This document shows positions 34,551 through 42,893 of a stretch of DNA of 64,000 nucleotides, in pieces. Numbering within the stretch: position 1 is the first letter of the stretch; every line of letters starts with the position of its first letter. The stretch lies in contig CAVQDO010000008.1 in the NCBI GenBank assembly GCA_963711255.1, forward strand, positions 248,001 to 312,000. The letters are read 5' to 3'. The notes under the pieces are model-generated. The model was not told where the DNA came from, ran no database searches, and saw nothing but the letters and a program-made list of their open reading frames with translations. The position numbers were made by a program, and so were the translations under genes. The stretch is from GCA-2746365 sp963711255 (GTDB taxonomy: Bacteria; Pseudomonadota; Gammaproteobacteria; SZUA-229).

Positions 34551-36325
34551 AAACGGGACTTAACAAACACACTGCATCAACAAACATGGCTACAGCAAAA
34601 ACAGCCGGGATATTTATTGTCCAGGTTTTATTTCTGTTCACACTATTTTCCGGCGCTATCGCACAGGCGGCCAATATTACTGTAAGCACCAGCCGTAACC
34701 CGGTCGCCCTTGATGACTCCTTCCACCTGGTTTATGAAGCTGACAGCAATGTTGATGATGATCCTGACTTCTCCCCTGTCTATGAATATTTTGACGTACT
34801 CAGTAGCAGCCAGAGTACCAACATGCGTTCCATTAATGGCAACTGGAGCCTGCAAAAAACCTGGGATTTAACTGTCATTGCGAAAGACGTAGGCAAATTC
34901 ACAATCGCACCGGTTAAATTCGGCAAGGACATTAGCCCGGCTATACAGGTAACGGTTAGCAACAGTTCATCCCCTAATAGTGTCACGCCCGATGGTCAGT
35001 CAAGCATACCCGCTAAAATTTTCCTGGAAAGCAGCGTCGATAAGAAGTCAGGCTGGGTACAGTCGCAATTTATTTATACCATACGCTTATTGCGCACCGT
35101 CAGTATCGCAAACGCATCGATTACAGAACCTGTTAGCAGTGATGCTGATGCAATAATCAAATTGATCAATGAAGATAACTATCAAACAACGCGCAACGGC
35201 ATTAGATACGATGTGTTTGAGCGTTCCTATGCTATTTTCCCGCAAAAAAGCGGCAGCCTTAAAATTGAACCGGTGACCTTTGAAGGCCGCGTTAATGCCC
35301 AGCAGCCGCGTACCATATTCGACCAGTTCCGCATGAGCGGGCAGACCAAACGTTTGCGCAGCAAGCAGATTGAACTGAATGTAAAGGCTGCTCCTGAGAA
35401 CATTAATTTGCAGAACTGGCTGCCAGCAAGCGATGTGCAACTGGTCGAGGAATGGTCCGCCGATATCCAGAATCTTACAGCAGGTGAACCGGTTACCCGT
35501 ACCATCATGATCGCCGCAGAAGGTTTAACCGGGGTACAGCTTCCTGATCTGCCGTTTGACGATATAACAGGTTTAAAACAGTACGCGGATAAGGCAATTG
35601 TTGAGGACAAACAGATTGATGCAGGCATCACCGGTTATAAACAGGTCAAGGTCGCCCTGATTCCAGCCGGTGCCGGAAGCTATACGCTGCCGGAAATCAA
35701 ACTGCCATGGTGGAATACCAGAACAGGCAAAGAAGAAATTGCAATACTGCCACAGGTCACGCTGACGGTAACAGGTGTCGCCAATACACCGGCACCGGTC
35801 GTTCAGAGCATCACACCACAACCGCCGCAGGTGGCACAGCCAGCAGAAAAACCCGTGGCCGCGGTTTCAGAGGCAGTACCTGGCGAGGCATACTGGAAAT
35901 GGTTAACACTGTTTTTTGCTATTGCCTGGCTGCTTACATTACTTGCCCTGTTTAATAAATCTCGAAGCCAGCAGAAGCTGGCTAAAAACCATATCAACAA
36001 ATCTCATCCGCCAGTTAAAACAGAAGCAGCCAGGGTTATCAAGCAGGCACAAAATAATAATGCCGAGAAAACAAGACAGGCATTAATCGACTGGGCCAGG
36101 GCCAGCTACAACAACCCGGACATTACTAATCTTTCGCAGATAGCTGATACCTGCTCATCAGCTTTGCAGCAGGAAATCAGGCAGTTAAATGAATCCCTGT
36201 ACAGCATGGATAGACAATCCTGGCAGGGCAAAACATTCATCCAGGCATTCAAGGACGAACAACGCAATAAAACTAATAAAAGCGTTGATAACAGCCCCGT
36301 TTTAAAACCTCTCTACAATAAATAA
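34544..36325 (+). CDS. batD: BatD-like protein (oxygen-tolerance family)
   Basis: A 593-residue exported protein. The signal peptide covers about 20-42 (GIFIVQVLFLFTLFSGAIAQ). Next come several immunoglobulin-like beta domains: ITVSTSRNPVALDDSFHLVY, then WSLQKTWDLTVIAKDVGKF and IPAGAGSYTLPEIKLPWWN. One membrane helix follows (about 447-465) and a helical cytoplasmic tail. This is the BatD pattern. It closes the operon. Its start codon lies inside the end of the previous gene. A short intergenic gap of 144 bases follows before the next transporter gene. Confidence 0.93.
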   Translation: MVKTGLNKHTASTNMATAKTAGIFIVQVLFLFTLFSGAIAQAANITVSTSRNPVALDDSFHLVYEADSNVDDDPDFSPVYEYFDVLSSSQSTNMRSINGNWSLQKTWDLTVIAKDVGKFTIAPVKFGKDISPAIQVTVSNSSSPNSVTPDGQSSIPAKIFLESSVDKKSGWVQSQFIYTIRLLRTVSIANASITEPVSSDADAIIKLINEDNYQTTRNGIRYDVFERSYAIFPQKSGSLKIEPVTFEGRVNAQQPRTIFDQFRMSGQTKRLRSKQIELNVKAAPENINLQNWLPASDVQLVEEWSADIQNLTAGEPVTRTIMIAAEGLTGVQLPDLPFDDITGLKQYADKAIVEDKQIDAGITGYKQVKVALIPAGAGSYTLPEIKLPWWNTRTGKEEIAILPQVTLTVTGVANTPAPVVQSITPQPPQVAQPAEKPVAAVSEAVPGEAYWKWLTLFFAIAWLLTLLALFNKSRSQQKLAKNHINKSHPPVKTEAARVIKQAQNNNAEKTRQALIDWARASYNNPDITNLSQIADTCSSALQQEIRQLNESLYSMDRQSWQGKTFIQAFKDEQRNKTNKSVDNSPVLKPLYNK

Positions 36326-36469
36326 CCACACATTTATTCGAGTTTTAACACTTATATAAGAGTATTGTCGCAACTACCTTACCCTTTCTGTTTATTTTTA
36401 TAACGAGTATAATGGTCGGTCAGGGGCGAGGGATTTGCTTGTTATCAAACATTTATAAACAGGTGCATT

Positions 36470-37744
36470 ATGATCTTCGAGTCCTTCTCCGAAAGTCTTT
36501 CCTTTTTTTTGTGGTCAACTCTCGTTATCTCTGTGGTTCTCGGCGCAGTCGTCAATAAAACCAATTTCTGTACCATGGGCGCGGTTTCAGACATGGTCAA
36601 CATGAGCGATTACGGCCGCTTCAGGGCCTGGTTGCTGGCCATCGCCGTCGCCATTATCGGGGTCAGCATCTTCGAATACCTGGGTATGGCAAATGTTACT
36701 GACAGTTTCCCGCCTTATCGTGATACACGTCTTATCTATGTCGAAAACATTCTCGGCGGCATTTTATTTGGTATCGGCATGACCTTTGCCAGCGGCTGCG
36801 GTAATAAAACACTGATCCGCATCGGCGGTGGTAATATCAAATCCATCCTGGTGTTTGTCATCATAGCGCTGGTTGCTTATTACATGACTACACCTTTCCC
36901 GGACAGCGATAAAACCCTGTATAGCGTTTTATTCTATGACTGGGTCAACCCTTTATCGGTATCATTAGATAGCAACCAGGATATAGGTGCCATTGTCAGT
37001 AAGATAGCCGGCAGTGACAGCACTGATAGCATACGCCTGGTAGCCGGCTTGATCGTTGCCGCTGGTATGCTGTTTTATGTTTTTAAAGCAGCTGATTTTC
37101 GCAGCAGTAAAGACAATATTCTTGGCGGCGTTGTTATCGGCCTGATTATCGTTACCGCGTGGTACACCAGCAGCAATATCAGTGTCACCGCCGAAGGTAG
37201 CAATTACTCGCTTTCAGACTATTATTCTGAATGGGAAATGCTGGCAGAAAGTGAAGAAGGCAAGCCGGCTACAGGCCGCGCCCTGAGCCCACAGTCATTC
37301 ACCTTTATTAATCCTATCGGCCAGACGTTTGGTTATGTAACCGGCAAGTTTAATCCGGCGTTGGTAACTTTTGGCCTGGTTTCTGTCTTTGGCGTTATTC
37401 TGGGATCACTATTGTGGTCGCTGATTAGCCGGTCATTTAGAATCGAATGGTTTGCTAATTTCAGGGATTTCTTCAACCACGCTATCGGCGGCATTTTAAT
37501 GGGCTTTGGCGGCGTGCTGGCACTGGGCTGCACAATCGGCCAGGGCATTACCGGCATGTCGACGCTGGCGCTGGGTTCAATACTGACTTTCATAGCGATC
37601 ATTTTCGGCAGCGCCATGACGATGAAAATACAATATTACAAACTGGTCTATGAAGATGAAGCCAGTTTTGCCAAAGCCTTCATTACCGCACTGGTCGATA
37701 TGAAACTGTTGCCCGCTTCCATGCGCAAACTGGATGCCATCTGA
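36470..37744 (+). CDS. YeeE/YedE-family thiosulfate/sulfur transporter
   Basis: A 424-residue membrane protein with about twelve helices in two related halves. Conserved cysteine motifs are NKTNFCTMGAVSDMVNMSD (about 25-43) and GMTFASGCGNKTLIRIGGGN in half 1, and GFGGVLALGCTIGQGITGMS in half 2. These match the TsuA/YeeE family, in which cysteines relay thiosulfate or another sulfur species through the membrane. AGGTG lies five bases before the ATG. The genes downstream (DsrE-like, MBL fold) also have sulfur links, which supports a sulfur role (inference). Confidence 0.94.
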   Translation: MIFESFSESLSFFLWSTLVISVVLGAVVNKTNFCTMGAVSDMVNMSDYGRFRAWLLAIAVAIIGVSIFEYLGMANVTDSFPPYRDTRLIYVENILGGILFGIGMTFASGCGNKTLIRIGGGNIKSILVFVIIALVAYYMTTPFPDSDKTLYSVLFYDWVNPLSVSLDSNQDIGAIVSKIAGSDSTDSIRLVAGLIVAAGMLFYVFKAADFRSSKDNILGGVVIGLIIVTAWYTSSNISVTAEGSNYSLSDYYSEWEMLAESEEGKPATGRALSPQSFTFINPIGQTFGYVTGKFNPALVTFGLVSVFGVILGSLLWSLISRSFRIEWFANFRDFFNHAIGGILMGFGGVLALGCTIGQGITGMSTLALGSILTFIAIIFGSAMTMKIQYYKLVYEDEASFAKAFITALVDMKLLPASMRKLDAI

Positions 37745-38018
37745 CAAAACTGACATGGATGAAAAGTCGTGGTTTGTTTACATTCTGCGCTGCGCTGACG
37801 ACAGCCTGTATACCGGCGTGACACTGGATGTTAATAAACGTCTGGATGAACATAATGGCCTGTCAAATAACGGCGCAAAGTACACGCATGGCCGCCGCCC
37901 CGTTAGTCTGGCTTACCAGGAATCGGCACTATCACGTTCCGAAGCCTGCAAACGTGAATACGCTATCAAGCAGTTAAGCCGCTCTGAGAAAGAAGAACTG
38001 CTAAAGTATCAGAGATAA
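37734..38018 (+). CDS. GIY-YIG nuclease-domain protein (YhbQ-like)
   Basis: A 94-residue single-domain protein. WFVYILRCADDSLYTGVTLD carries the GIY-YIG motif in the form VYI-YTG (about 13-28). The Arg (NKRLDEHN), Tyr and Glu positions follow, and AKYTHGRRPVSLAYQE with SEACKREYAIKQLSR is the usual YhbQ/UPF0213 end. The role of this family is unsettled; some members cleave or bind branched DNA. ATG 37734 overlaps the transporter end by 11 bases. ATG 37755 is an alternative start. Confidence 0.93.
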   Translation: MPSDKTDMDEKSWFVYILRCADDSLYTGVTLDVNKRLDEHNGLSNNGAKYTHGRRPVSLAYQESALSRSEACKREYAIKQLSRSEKEELLKYQR

Positions 38019-38172
38019 ATTATCTTTAAATGTATTTTTTCAACTGAAATTTAAACTATTTGACTTGAATCAAGTTAATTCCGAAGCATGCGATTAATAT
38101 GTACACATCGTAGGTTTTCATAGTTCCTGCGATTATGCCTCAGCTACACCTCTCTCTCCTGGAGGTTAGTTA

Positions 38173-38208
38173 GCAGTGTGAGCTGGTTACTCACACTGCT
38201 TTTTATTT
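38173..38208 (+). terminator. Intrinsic terminator
   Basis: GCAGTGTGAG and CTCACACTGC form a perfect 10-bp stem with loop CTGGTTA, followed by TTTTTATTTG. It lies 155 bases beyond the GIY-YIG stop. The intervening 38040-38172 segment could be a long 3' UTR or a separate small RNA. Confidence 0.9.
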
Positions 38209-38289
38209 GTCTGCGATTTTTTTAAGAATATTCTCTGTTACTCGTCCGTCTAATACTTTATTGTATTGCTATTCTCAAAGGAAAAAACC

Positions 38290-38799
38290 ATGAGCAGACT
38301 CGCCAGCCTTATTATTCTTTGTCTTGTTTCAATGCCCGCAGTAAGCGGCAACCCGGTAAGCGGCAACCCGGGCAATCACACCACCAGCAATGCCCCATGG
38401 GGCGGCGCCAGTGTTACTGAGACTGAATACAAACCACAGAAAGTTGTTTATGATGTACACGTTAAAACAACAGAAAAAATGGAAAGCGTACTCGACCGTG
38501 CCAGTTACCTGAGCACAATAACCGGTGCGGACCCTTTCGATCAGTCCATTGTCCTGGTATTGCATGGACCTGAATTAAAATTTTTCGCCATAGAAAACTA
38601 TGCAAAACACCAGGCCCTGATGCAACGCGCACAAAGTCTTGTTGAAAGTGAAGCACTAACAATCAAAATGTGTAAAATCGCAGCACAGGGTCAGGGCTAC
38701 CAGCCAGAAGACATTCACGGTTTTGTCGAGATGGTACCCATGGGTGATGCTGAAATTATTCGTCTGCAATTCGAGGAAAATCATGCCTACATGCAATAA
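38290..38799 (+). CDS. Exported DsrE-family-like protein
   Basis: About 169 residues from ATG 38290, which has AAGGAA upstream. The signal peptide is about 1-20 (ending PAVSG), followed by a small tandem repeat (NPVSGNP). The DsrE-like fold covers about 50-165: KVVYDVHVKTTEKMESVLDR, then DQSIVLVLHGPELKFFAIEN and FVEMVPMGDAEIIRLQ. DsrE/F proteins carry sulfur or bind small molecules; this exported form lacks an obvious conserved cysteine in the active loop (one C is in MCKIAAQGQGY). The gene overlaps the MBL gene by 17 bases, so the two are coupled. Confidence 0.82.
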   Translation: MSRLASLIILCLVSMPAVSGNPVSGNPGNHTTSNAPWGGASVTETEYKPQKVVYDVHVKTTEKMESVLDRASYLSTITGADPFDQSIVLVLHGPELKFFAIENYAKHQALMQRAQSLVESEALTIKMCKIAAQGQGYQPEDIHGFVEMVPMGDAEIIRLQFEENHAYMQ

Positions 38800-39772
38800 A
38801 GCACTATTTCTTACTTCCCTGTTACTTGGCATGCTGACATTTGGCCAGCCATTGCTTGCGGAGAGTCAGAAAACAACCGCCAGCTATGCCCCGATAACAA
38901 CAGAGATGCAGCTTAAACAGGTTTCCGAACATGTTTATTACGTCGAAGGTGTGCCGGGTGTGGCGACAGACAACGAAGGCTTTATTTCCAATGCGGGATT
39001 CGTCATAACCGATGAAGGCGTTGTTATTTTTGACTCACTGGGTACGCCCTCTCTGGCCCATGCACTATTGCAGCGAATCAGAAAGATAACCGATAAGCCG
39101 ATCAAAAAAGTAGTGGTCAGTCACTACCATGCCGACCATATTTATGGCTTGCAGGTATTTGAAGAACTGGGCGCGGAAATTATTGCACCTTATGGTGCGC
39201 AAAAATATCTCCAGTCCGACGCTGCCCGCGAGCGTCTGGAAGAACGTCAGTTCTCCCTCGAGCCCTGGGTAAATGAAAATACACGACTGATATTACCCGA
39301 CACCACGGTAGAAAAATCCACCCAGTTCACTATGGGCGGTTTAAACTTCACCATCAACTATATGGGCAAGGCGCATTCAGATGGCGACCTGACCATGCTG
39401 GTCGAACCCGACAAGGTTTTATTTTCCGGCGATATTATTTTTCAGGAACGCATACCCTTTGTCGGCAATGCCGATTCTAAAAAATGGCTGGAGACTTTAA
39501 CCCGGCTGGAAACGGAAGGTTTGAACGTACTTGTTCCCGGTCACGGTCCGGCATCAACAGACCCTAAAAATACTATTTCATTAACGCGGCGATACCTGGC
39601 ATATTTGCGTAAAGTCATGGGCGCTGGCATCGAAGACTTCACGCCGTTTGATGAAGTTTATGCTGCTGCGGACTGGTCGGAATTTAAAGACCTGCCCGCT
39701 TTTGATGCCGGCAACCGCATCAATGCCTACCAGGTCTACTTGTCAATGGAAGCCGAATTACTCGAACAGTAA
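38783..39772 (+). CDS. Exported metallo-beta-lactamase-fold hydrolase
   Basis: About 329 residues from ATG 38783, with GAGGA five to six bases upstream. A longer frame lies inside the DsrE gene. Signal peptide is about 1-26 (LFLTSLLLGMLTFGQPLLAE). The zinc motif is VVSHYHADHIYG (HxHxDH, about 112-123), with further ligands in GKAHSDGDLTML and VPGHGPAST. It is like periplasmic MBL hydrolases of the SoxH or quinoprotein-relay type. The substrate is unknown; a sulfur compound is plausible from the neighbours. Confidence 0.9.
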   Translation: MPTCNKALFLTSLLLGMLTFGQPLLAESQKTTASYAPITTEMQLKQVSEHVYYVEGVPGVATDNEGFISNAGFVITDEGVVIFDSLGTPSLAHALLQRIRKITDKPIKKVVVSHYHADHIYGLQVFEELGAEIIAPYGAQKYLQSDAARERLEERQFSLEPWVNENTRLILPDTTVEKSTQFTMGGLNFTINYMGKAHSDGDLTMLVEPDKVLFSGDIIFQERIPFVGNADSKKWLETLTRLETEGLNVLVPGHGPASTDPKNTISLTRRYLAYLRKVMGAGIEDFTPFDEVYAAADWSEFKDLPAFDAGNRINAYQVYLSMEAELLEQ

Positions 39773-39982
39773 GACTGATGGCATAGCGGAAATGAATTCG
39801 CTATGCCGGTCAGCCGATTGCTTGTCTTTATCCGATTGCCCTACCCCGACTGACTTCACGGCTATTGATTTCGTTTTTACCGTAATTTTTGTAACAGCCG
39901 GTACCAGGGTTATCAATTCCTTTGTCAGCATTCATAGCACTTCGCCTTCTCACGATATAATTTCGCTACAATTAGCATTTAT

Positions 39983-40063
39983 TTGATATATAAATCAAAA
40001 TATTGTTAAAATTCTTCATTAATTGACTTAAAAATCAATATAAAGGATTGATATATAAATCAA
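39983..40063 (+). promoter_or_regulatory. Three operator-like palindromes before hipB
   Basis: TTGATATATAAATCAA occurs exactly at 39983-39998 and 40048-40063, and a variant TTGACTTAAAAATCAA at 40023-40038. Each has TTGA ends facing TCAA. They lie 40 to 120 bases before the HTH gene, so they are probable HipB-type autorepressor sites. The rest of 39773-40104 shows no gene. Confidence 0.75.
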
Positions 40064-40104
40064 TTAAGCTATCATTGAATCACTTATATGACTTTTATAA
40101 CAAA

Positions 40105-40347
40105 ATGACTGAAACTGAAATTATTAACGAAATTATCGAAATGGCCAAATCGCAAAATATTAGCCAGGGTGAACTGGCAGTCCGCGCCGGCATACGCCAG
40201 GAAACCCTGTCTCGCGCCAAAAAGAAATCCAACCTGCGCTTTAAAACGGTGCAGCAACTGGCGCAGATTGTTGGCCTCAAATTGAAACTAAGCAGCGATA
40301 ACCCGGTAGTCGATAAAATTCAGGATGGCACGCTGTTTCCTTCTTAA
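40105..40347 (+). CDS. hipB: HipB-like HTH antitoxin
   Basis: An 80-residue XRE-type helix-turn-helix protein from ATG 40105. The DNA-binding motif is SQGELAVRAGIRQETLSRAK (about 22-41), followed by FKTVQQLAQIVGLKLKLS. In HipBA modules it represses its own operon and holds the HipA kinase in check. It stands just before hipA, with three palindromes upstream. A frame upstream from TTG 40048 overlaps an operator and is unlikely. Confidence 0.88.
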   Translation: MTETEIINEIIEMAKSQNISQGELAVRAGIRQETLSRAKKKSNLRFKTVQQLAQIVGLKLKLSSDNPVVDKIQDGTLFPS

Positions 40348-40410
40348 CGCCACGACCATGCACTATTGCATAAACACACAGAATCAACAGAACAGGACGC
40401 TTATCAACTA

Positions 40411-41796
40411 ATGAGTACTGATCGTGAAGCCGTTATCTGGACACGCCTTGGCGGTACACCTAATCGCATGGGCCGGTTATACGTAACCGATAAGGATTGC
40501 CGCTTCACCTACGATGATGATTACCTGCAGCTGGACCTGCCTGGCCTGGGCATGGTCTATGCACCAGCTTATTATGGCAAAACAACTATTAGCCGCGAGC
40601 GTAAAAAACCTTTTGACCTTTTCCCGCCGATACAGTCATTAATACCACCGCAGCAAACCGATAATTTTCAGCGCAACCTGGCACTGAAATATTTACAAAA
40701 AAAACGACAGCTCTCGACACAGGACATGACAGGTTTTGACGCTGACTGGGAAATATTGAAAATCTCGGGCCATGGTGGCATCGGCCACCTTGATGTTTTT
40801 GAGAACGATCAAATGGCGGAGAACTGGTACGCACACCCTCCCCGCCATCAACTGATGGAAATTACCGATGAGATGGGCTTTTCACTGAAACAGTTCATGA
40901 CCTGGTTTGAAGAAGATATTGATGTTTTTATTCAAACAGTCGGCCCAACACCCAGTGTCGGTGGCGCAATCCCCAAACTGCTATTATCAATCCCTGCGTC
41001 TGGCTGGGATGGACGCATCGGCTTACCCACTCGCGAAAGCACTCCGGGCATTATTGACATTGTCCTCAAGTTTGAACAGAGCAATCGCTATCCCGGTATC
41101 ATCGAACTGGAAATGCTGGCTCTTGAAATACACCGCGAAGCCGGTTTCGATGTACCGAGATACTGGCCCTGTTTTTTCAAGGGCATGCCTGCACTGGCGA
41201 TTGAGCGTTTTGACCGTGACCAGAACAACCTGCCGCTTTACAGTGAAACCCTGTATTCAATACTCGCTTCAGGTGCTCCAATCAAGCATCATTATGATTA
41301 CCGATACGACCTAATTGCCCGGGCTATTGACGTATCTCCGCTTGAGCTTGTCAGCAATACATCGGAAGCTAAAGTGCACCTGTTTAATCGTCTGCTGATG
41401 GCAATACTAACTGGCAATGGTGATCTGCACCTGGAAAATTTGTCCATTACCAGCAGCCATGGTGTAAAAGCTTTCTCCAGGGTTTATGACCCGGCGCCGA
41501 TGCGAGCATACGCACAGCACGACATGCTAAGTGTTATGCCGTTTGGTGATTATGGCGAAACCCCTGCTGATAGCGGGTCAGACGTGGATGAACCAATAGG
41601 ACTGAAACAGGCCATTCAACGTTTTGCTAAAAACTGTGGTTTGAGCAGGACGAAAACTGAACAGGCAATATCCGGAGCACTGGAGGCCACATCCACATTC
41701 AGCCAGCGCGTAAGTGAACTTAAAACCGTGCCGGAAGAAAACCGGGAACGACTGATTAACCGGACTGAAGCCATACGTAAAAAACTTCTTGTCTGA
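40411..41796 (+). CDS. hipA: HipA-family serine/threonine kinase toxin
   Basis: About 461 residues from ATG 40411 (a TTG at 40366 is possible). N-terminal subdomain: VIWTRLGGTPNRMGRLYVTD, then YDDDYLQLDLP. The kinase core has GIIDIVLKFEQSNRYPGIIE (ATP-binding lysine region), ALEIHREAGFDVPRYWPCFF, ALAIERFDRD, the catalytic loop GNGDLHLENLSI and the metal site YDPAP. The conserved substrate-loop serine region may be SVGGAIPKLLL (the canonical SISGVQPK-like motif, changed). HipA kinases inactivate GltX or other targets and cause dormancy. The altered loop leaves the target open. Confidence 0.92.
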   Translation: MSTDREAVIWTRLGGTPNRMGRLYVTDKDCRFTYDDDYLQLDLPGLGMVYAPAYYGKTTISRERKKPFDLFPPIQSLIPPQQTDNFQRNLALKYLQKKRQLSTQDMTGFDADWEILKISGHGGIGHLDVFENDQMAENWYAHPPRHQLMEITDEMGFSLKQFMTWFEEDIDVFIQTVGPTPSVGGAIPKLLLSIPASGWDGRIGLPTRESTPGIIDIVLKFEQSNRYPGIIELEMLALEIHREAGFDVPRYWPCFFKGMPALAIERFDRDQNNLPLYSETLYSILASGAPIKHHYDYRYDLIARAIDVSPLELVSNTSEAKVHLFNRLLMAILTGNGDLHLENLSITSSHGVKAFSRVYDPAPMRAYAQHDMLSVMPFGDYGETPADSGSDVDEPIGLKQAIQRFAKNCGLSRTKTEQAISGALEATSTFSQRVSELKTVPEENRERLINRTEAIRKKLLV

Positions 41797-41829
41797 AATA
41801 ATAAATCTGAATTTACTATTCCGTGAGGG

Positions 41830-42288
41830 TTACAGTTTACTGAGCAAAGCCTGTATATGTCCGGCGTTAGCAGCAAAGTCAGCTTTACCGACACGCGAGC
41901 GGGATTCCACATGCAATGATGATTCATCCATACTTATAAACTGCACCTGCACATAAACATCATCTTCAAAAAGAAAGACCGGCGAGCGCACGACAAAATT
42001 CGCATTCTGGTTGTCACTATCATGAGACAGAACTTCCCAGCCTAAATCTGCGGCTGCTTTCAATACACGCTTATACAGTTTTTCTGCGTTCATATTGAAC
42101 TGCGGCGTGCGCAACTCTTTGAAGCGATGATCATCAGACGTGCTGGCAGAGTTACTGCTGATATAAACCTGCAGACGGTCGACAAGCCCCGGAGGCTGTA
42201 ATAGATTCGCCCCGTTTTTATACAAAGTAAAAAACATAACAGCAACTAGAACGACCGCGGTAAAGAATAAAATTTTAATTATTGTCAT
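41830..42288 (-). CDS. DUF1499 membrane-anchored protein
   Basis: A 152-residue protein with one N-terminal helix (about 3-22) and a periplasmic DUF1499-like domain (VLKAAADLGWEVLSHDSDNQ, FLFEDDVYVQVQFI, LHVESRSRVGKADFAANAGH). The SRSRVGKADFAANAGHI motif near the C-terminus is the family signature. Function is unknown. It is convergent with hipA and alone on its strand. Confidence 0.9.
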   Translation of the reverse strand: MTIIKILFFTAVVLVAVMFFTLYKNGANLLQPPGLVDRLQVYISSNSASTSDDHRFKELRTPQFNMNAEKLYKRVLKAAADLGWEVLSHDSDNQNANFVVRSPVFLFEDDVYVQVQFISMDESSLHVESRSRVGKADFAANAGHIQALLSKL

Positions 42289-42402
42289 CTAAGCCTTCCA
42301 TTGTATTATTATTTGAAGCCGTGCTTAGTACAACACAACAAACATAACACGGTCAACATGTCTATTGCTATCAATCTGTTATGTCTTATATAGTATACGT
42401 AG

Positions 42403-42645
42403 ATGCCCACGCTGAATATTTACCAGAAAAAACCCAGTATTGATAAAGCACATCTGGTCGCAGAACCTGATATTTTTTATTCTCGAACAGCAATACATAT
42501 AAAAATTAAAATAATGTTTGACAGACACAACAAAACAAATCACTATCGGGGCATGATGAATCACACCTGCCAACTCACTGCCAATCGTATGACTGTACGT
42601 TTCCATTGGAAACGCGCACGCTGGCCTGTCGGTATTTCATTATAA
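42403..42645 (+). other. Possible small ORF or small RNA before an orphan terminator
   Basis: An 80-codon frame ends 30 bases before a strong rightward terminator at 42675, yet no recognised gene is on this strand. An inner ATG at 42554 gives 30 codons ending HWKRARWPVGISL. TTGACA at 42518-42523 is a possible -35 element, but the -10 is poor. No ribosome site is seen for 42403. The rest of 42289-42893 holds the terminator and the repeat listed next. Confidence 0.25.
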
Positions 42646-42674
42646 TAATAACTATAAAAGTACAATGATTTCCC

Positions 42675-42710
42675 AAAGGCCACTGCAAAAATAGTGGCCT
42701 TTTTTTATGT
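42675..42710 (+). terminator. Intrinsic terminator with no known upstream gene
   Basis: AAAGGCCACT and AGTGGCCTTT form a perfect 10-bp stem with loop GCAAAAAT, followed by seven Ts. The nearest rightward gene, hipA, ends nearly 900 bases upstream beyond an opposing gene. Confidence 0.9.
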
Positions 42711-42714
42711 CCAT

Positions 42715-42826
42715 GGATGGACGGTATTCCGCAAGGAGCCAGGACGGCGGTTGCTCCGGCATTATCTTCATACCCTACATCCATGTAGGTAATGGCGGTG
42801 TGACGAATGCCCAGGGATGGACGGTA
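42715..42826 (+). repeat. GGATGGACGGTA direct repeats 100 bp apart
   Basis: Exact copies lie at 42715-42726 and 42815-42826, exactly 100 bases apart. The unit between holds the inverted repeat CTACATCCATGTAG near 42775-42788. It looks like a short mobile intergenic element, different from the GGGGTCAGA family. Confidence 0.6.
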
Positions 42827-42893
42827 ATACACAGGTAAACCGTAAACAACAATAAACTAAATCTATAAATGTAATTAAAGGAGGTTAAACAAA

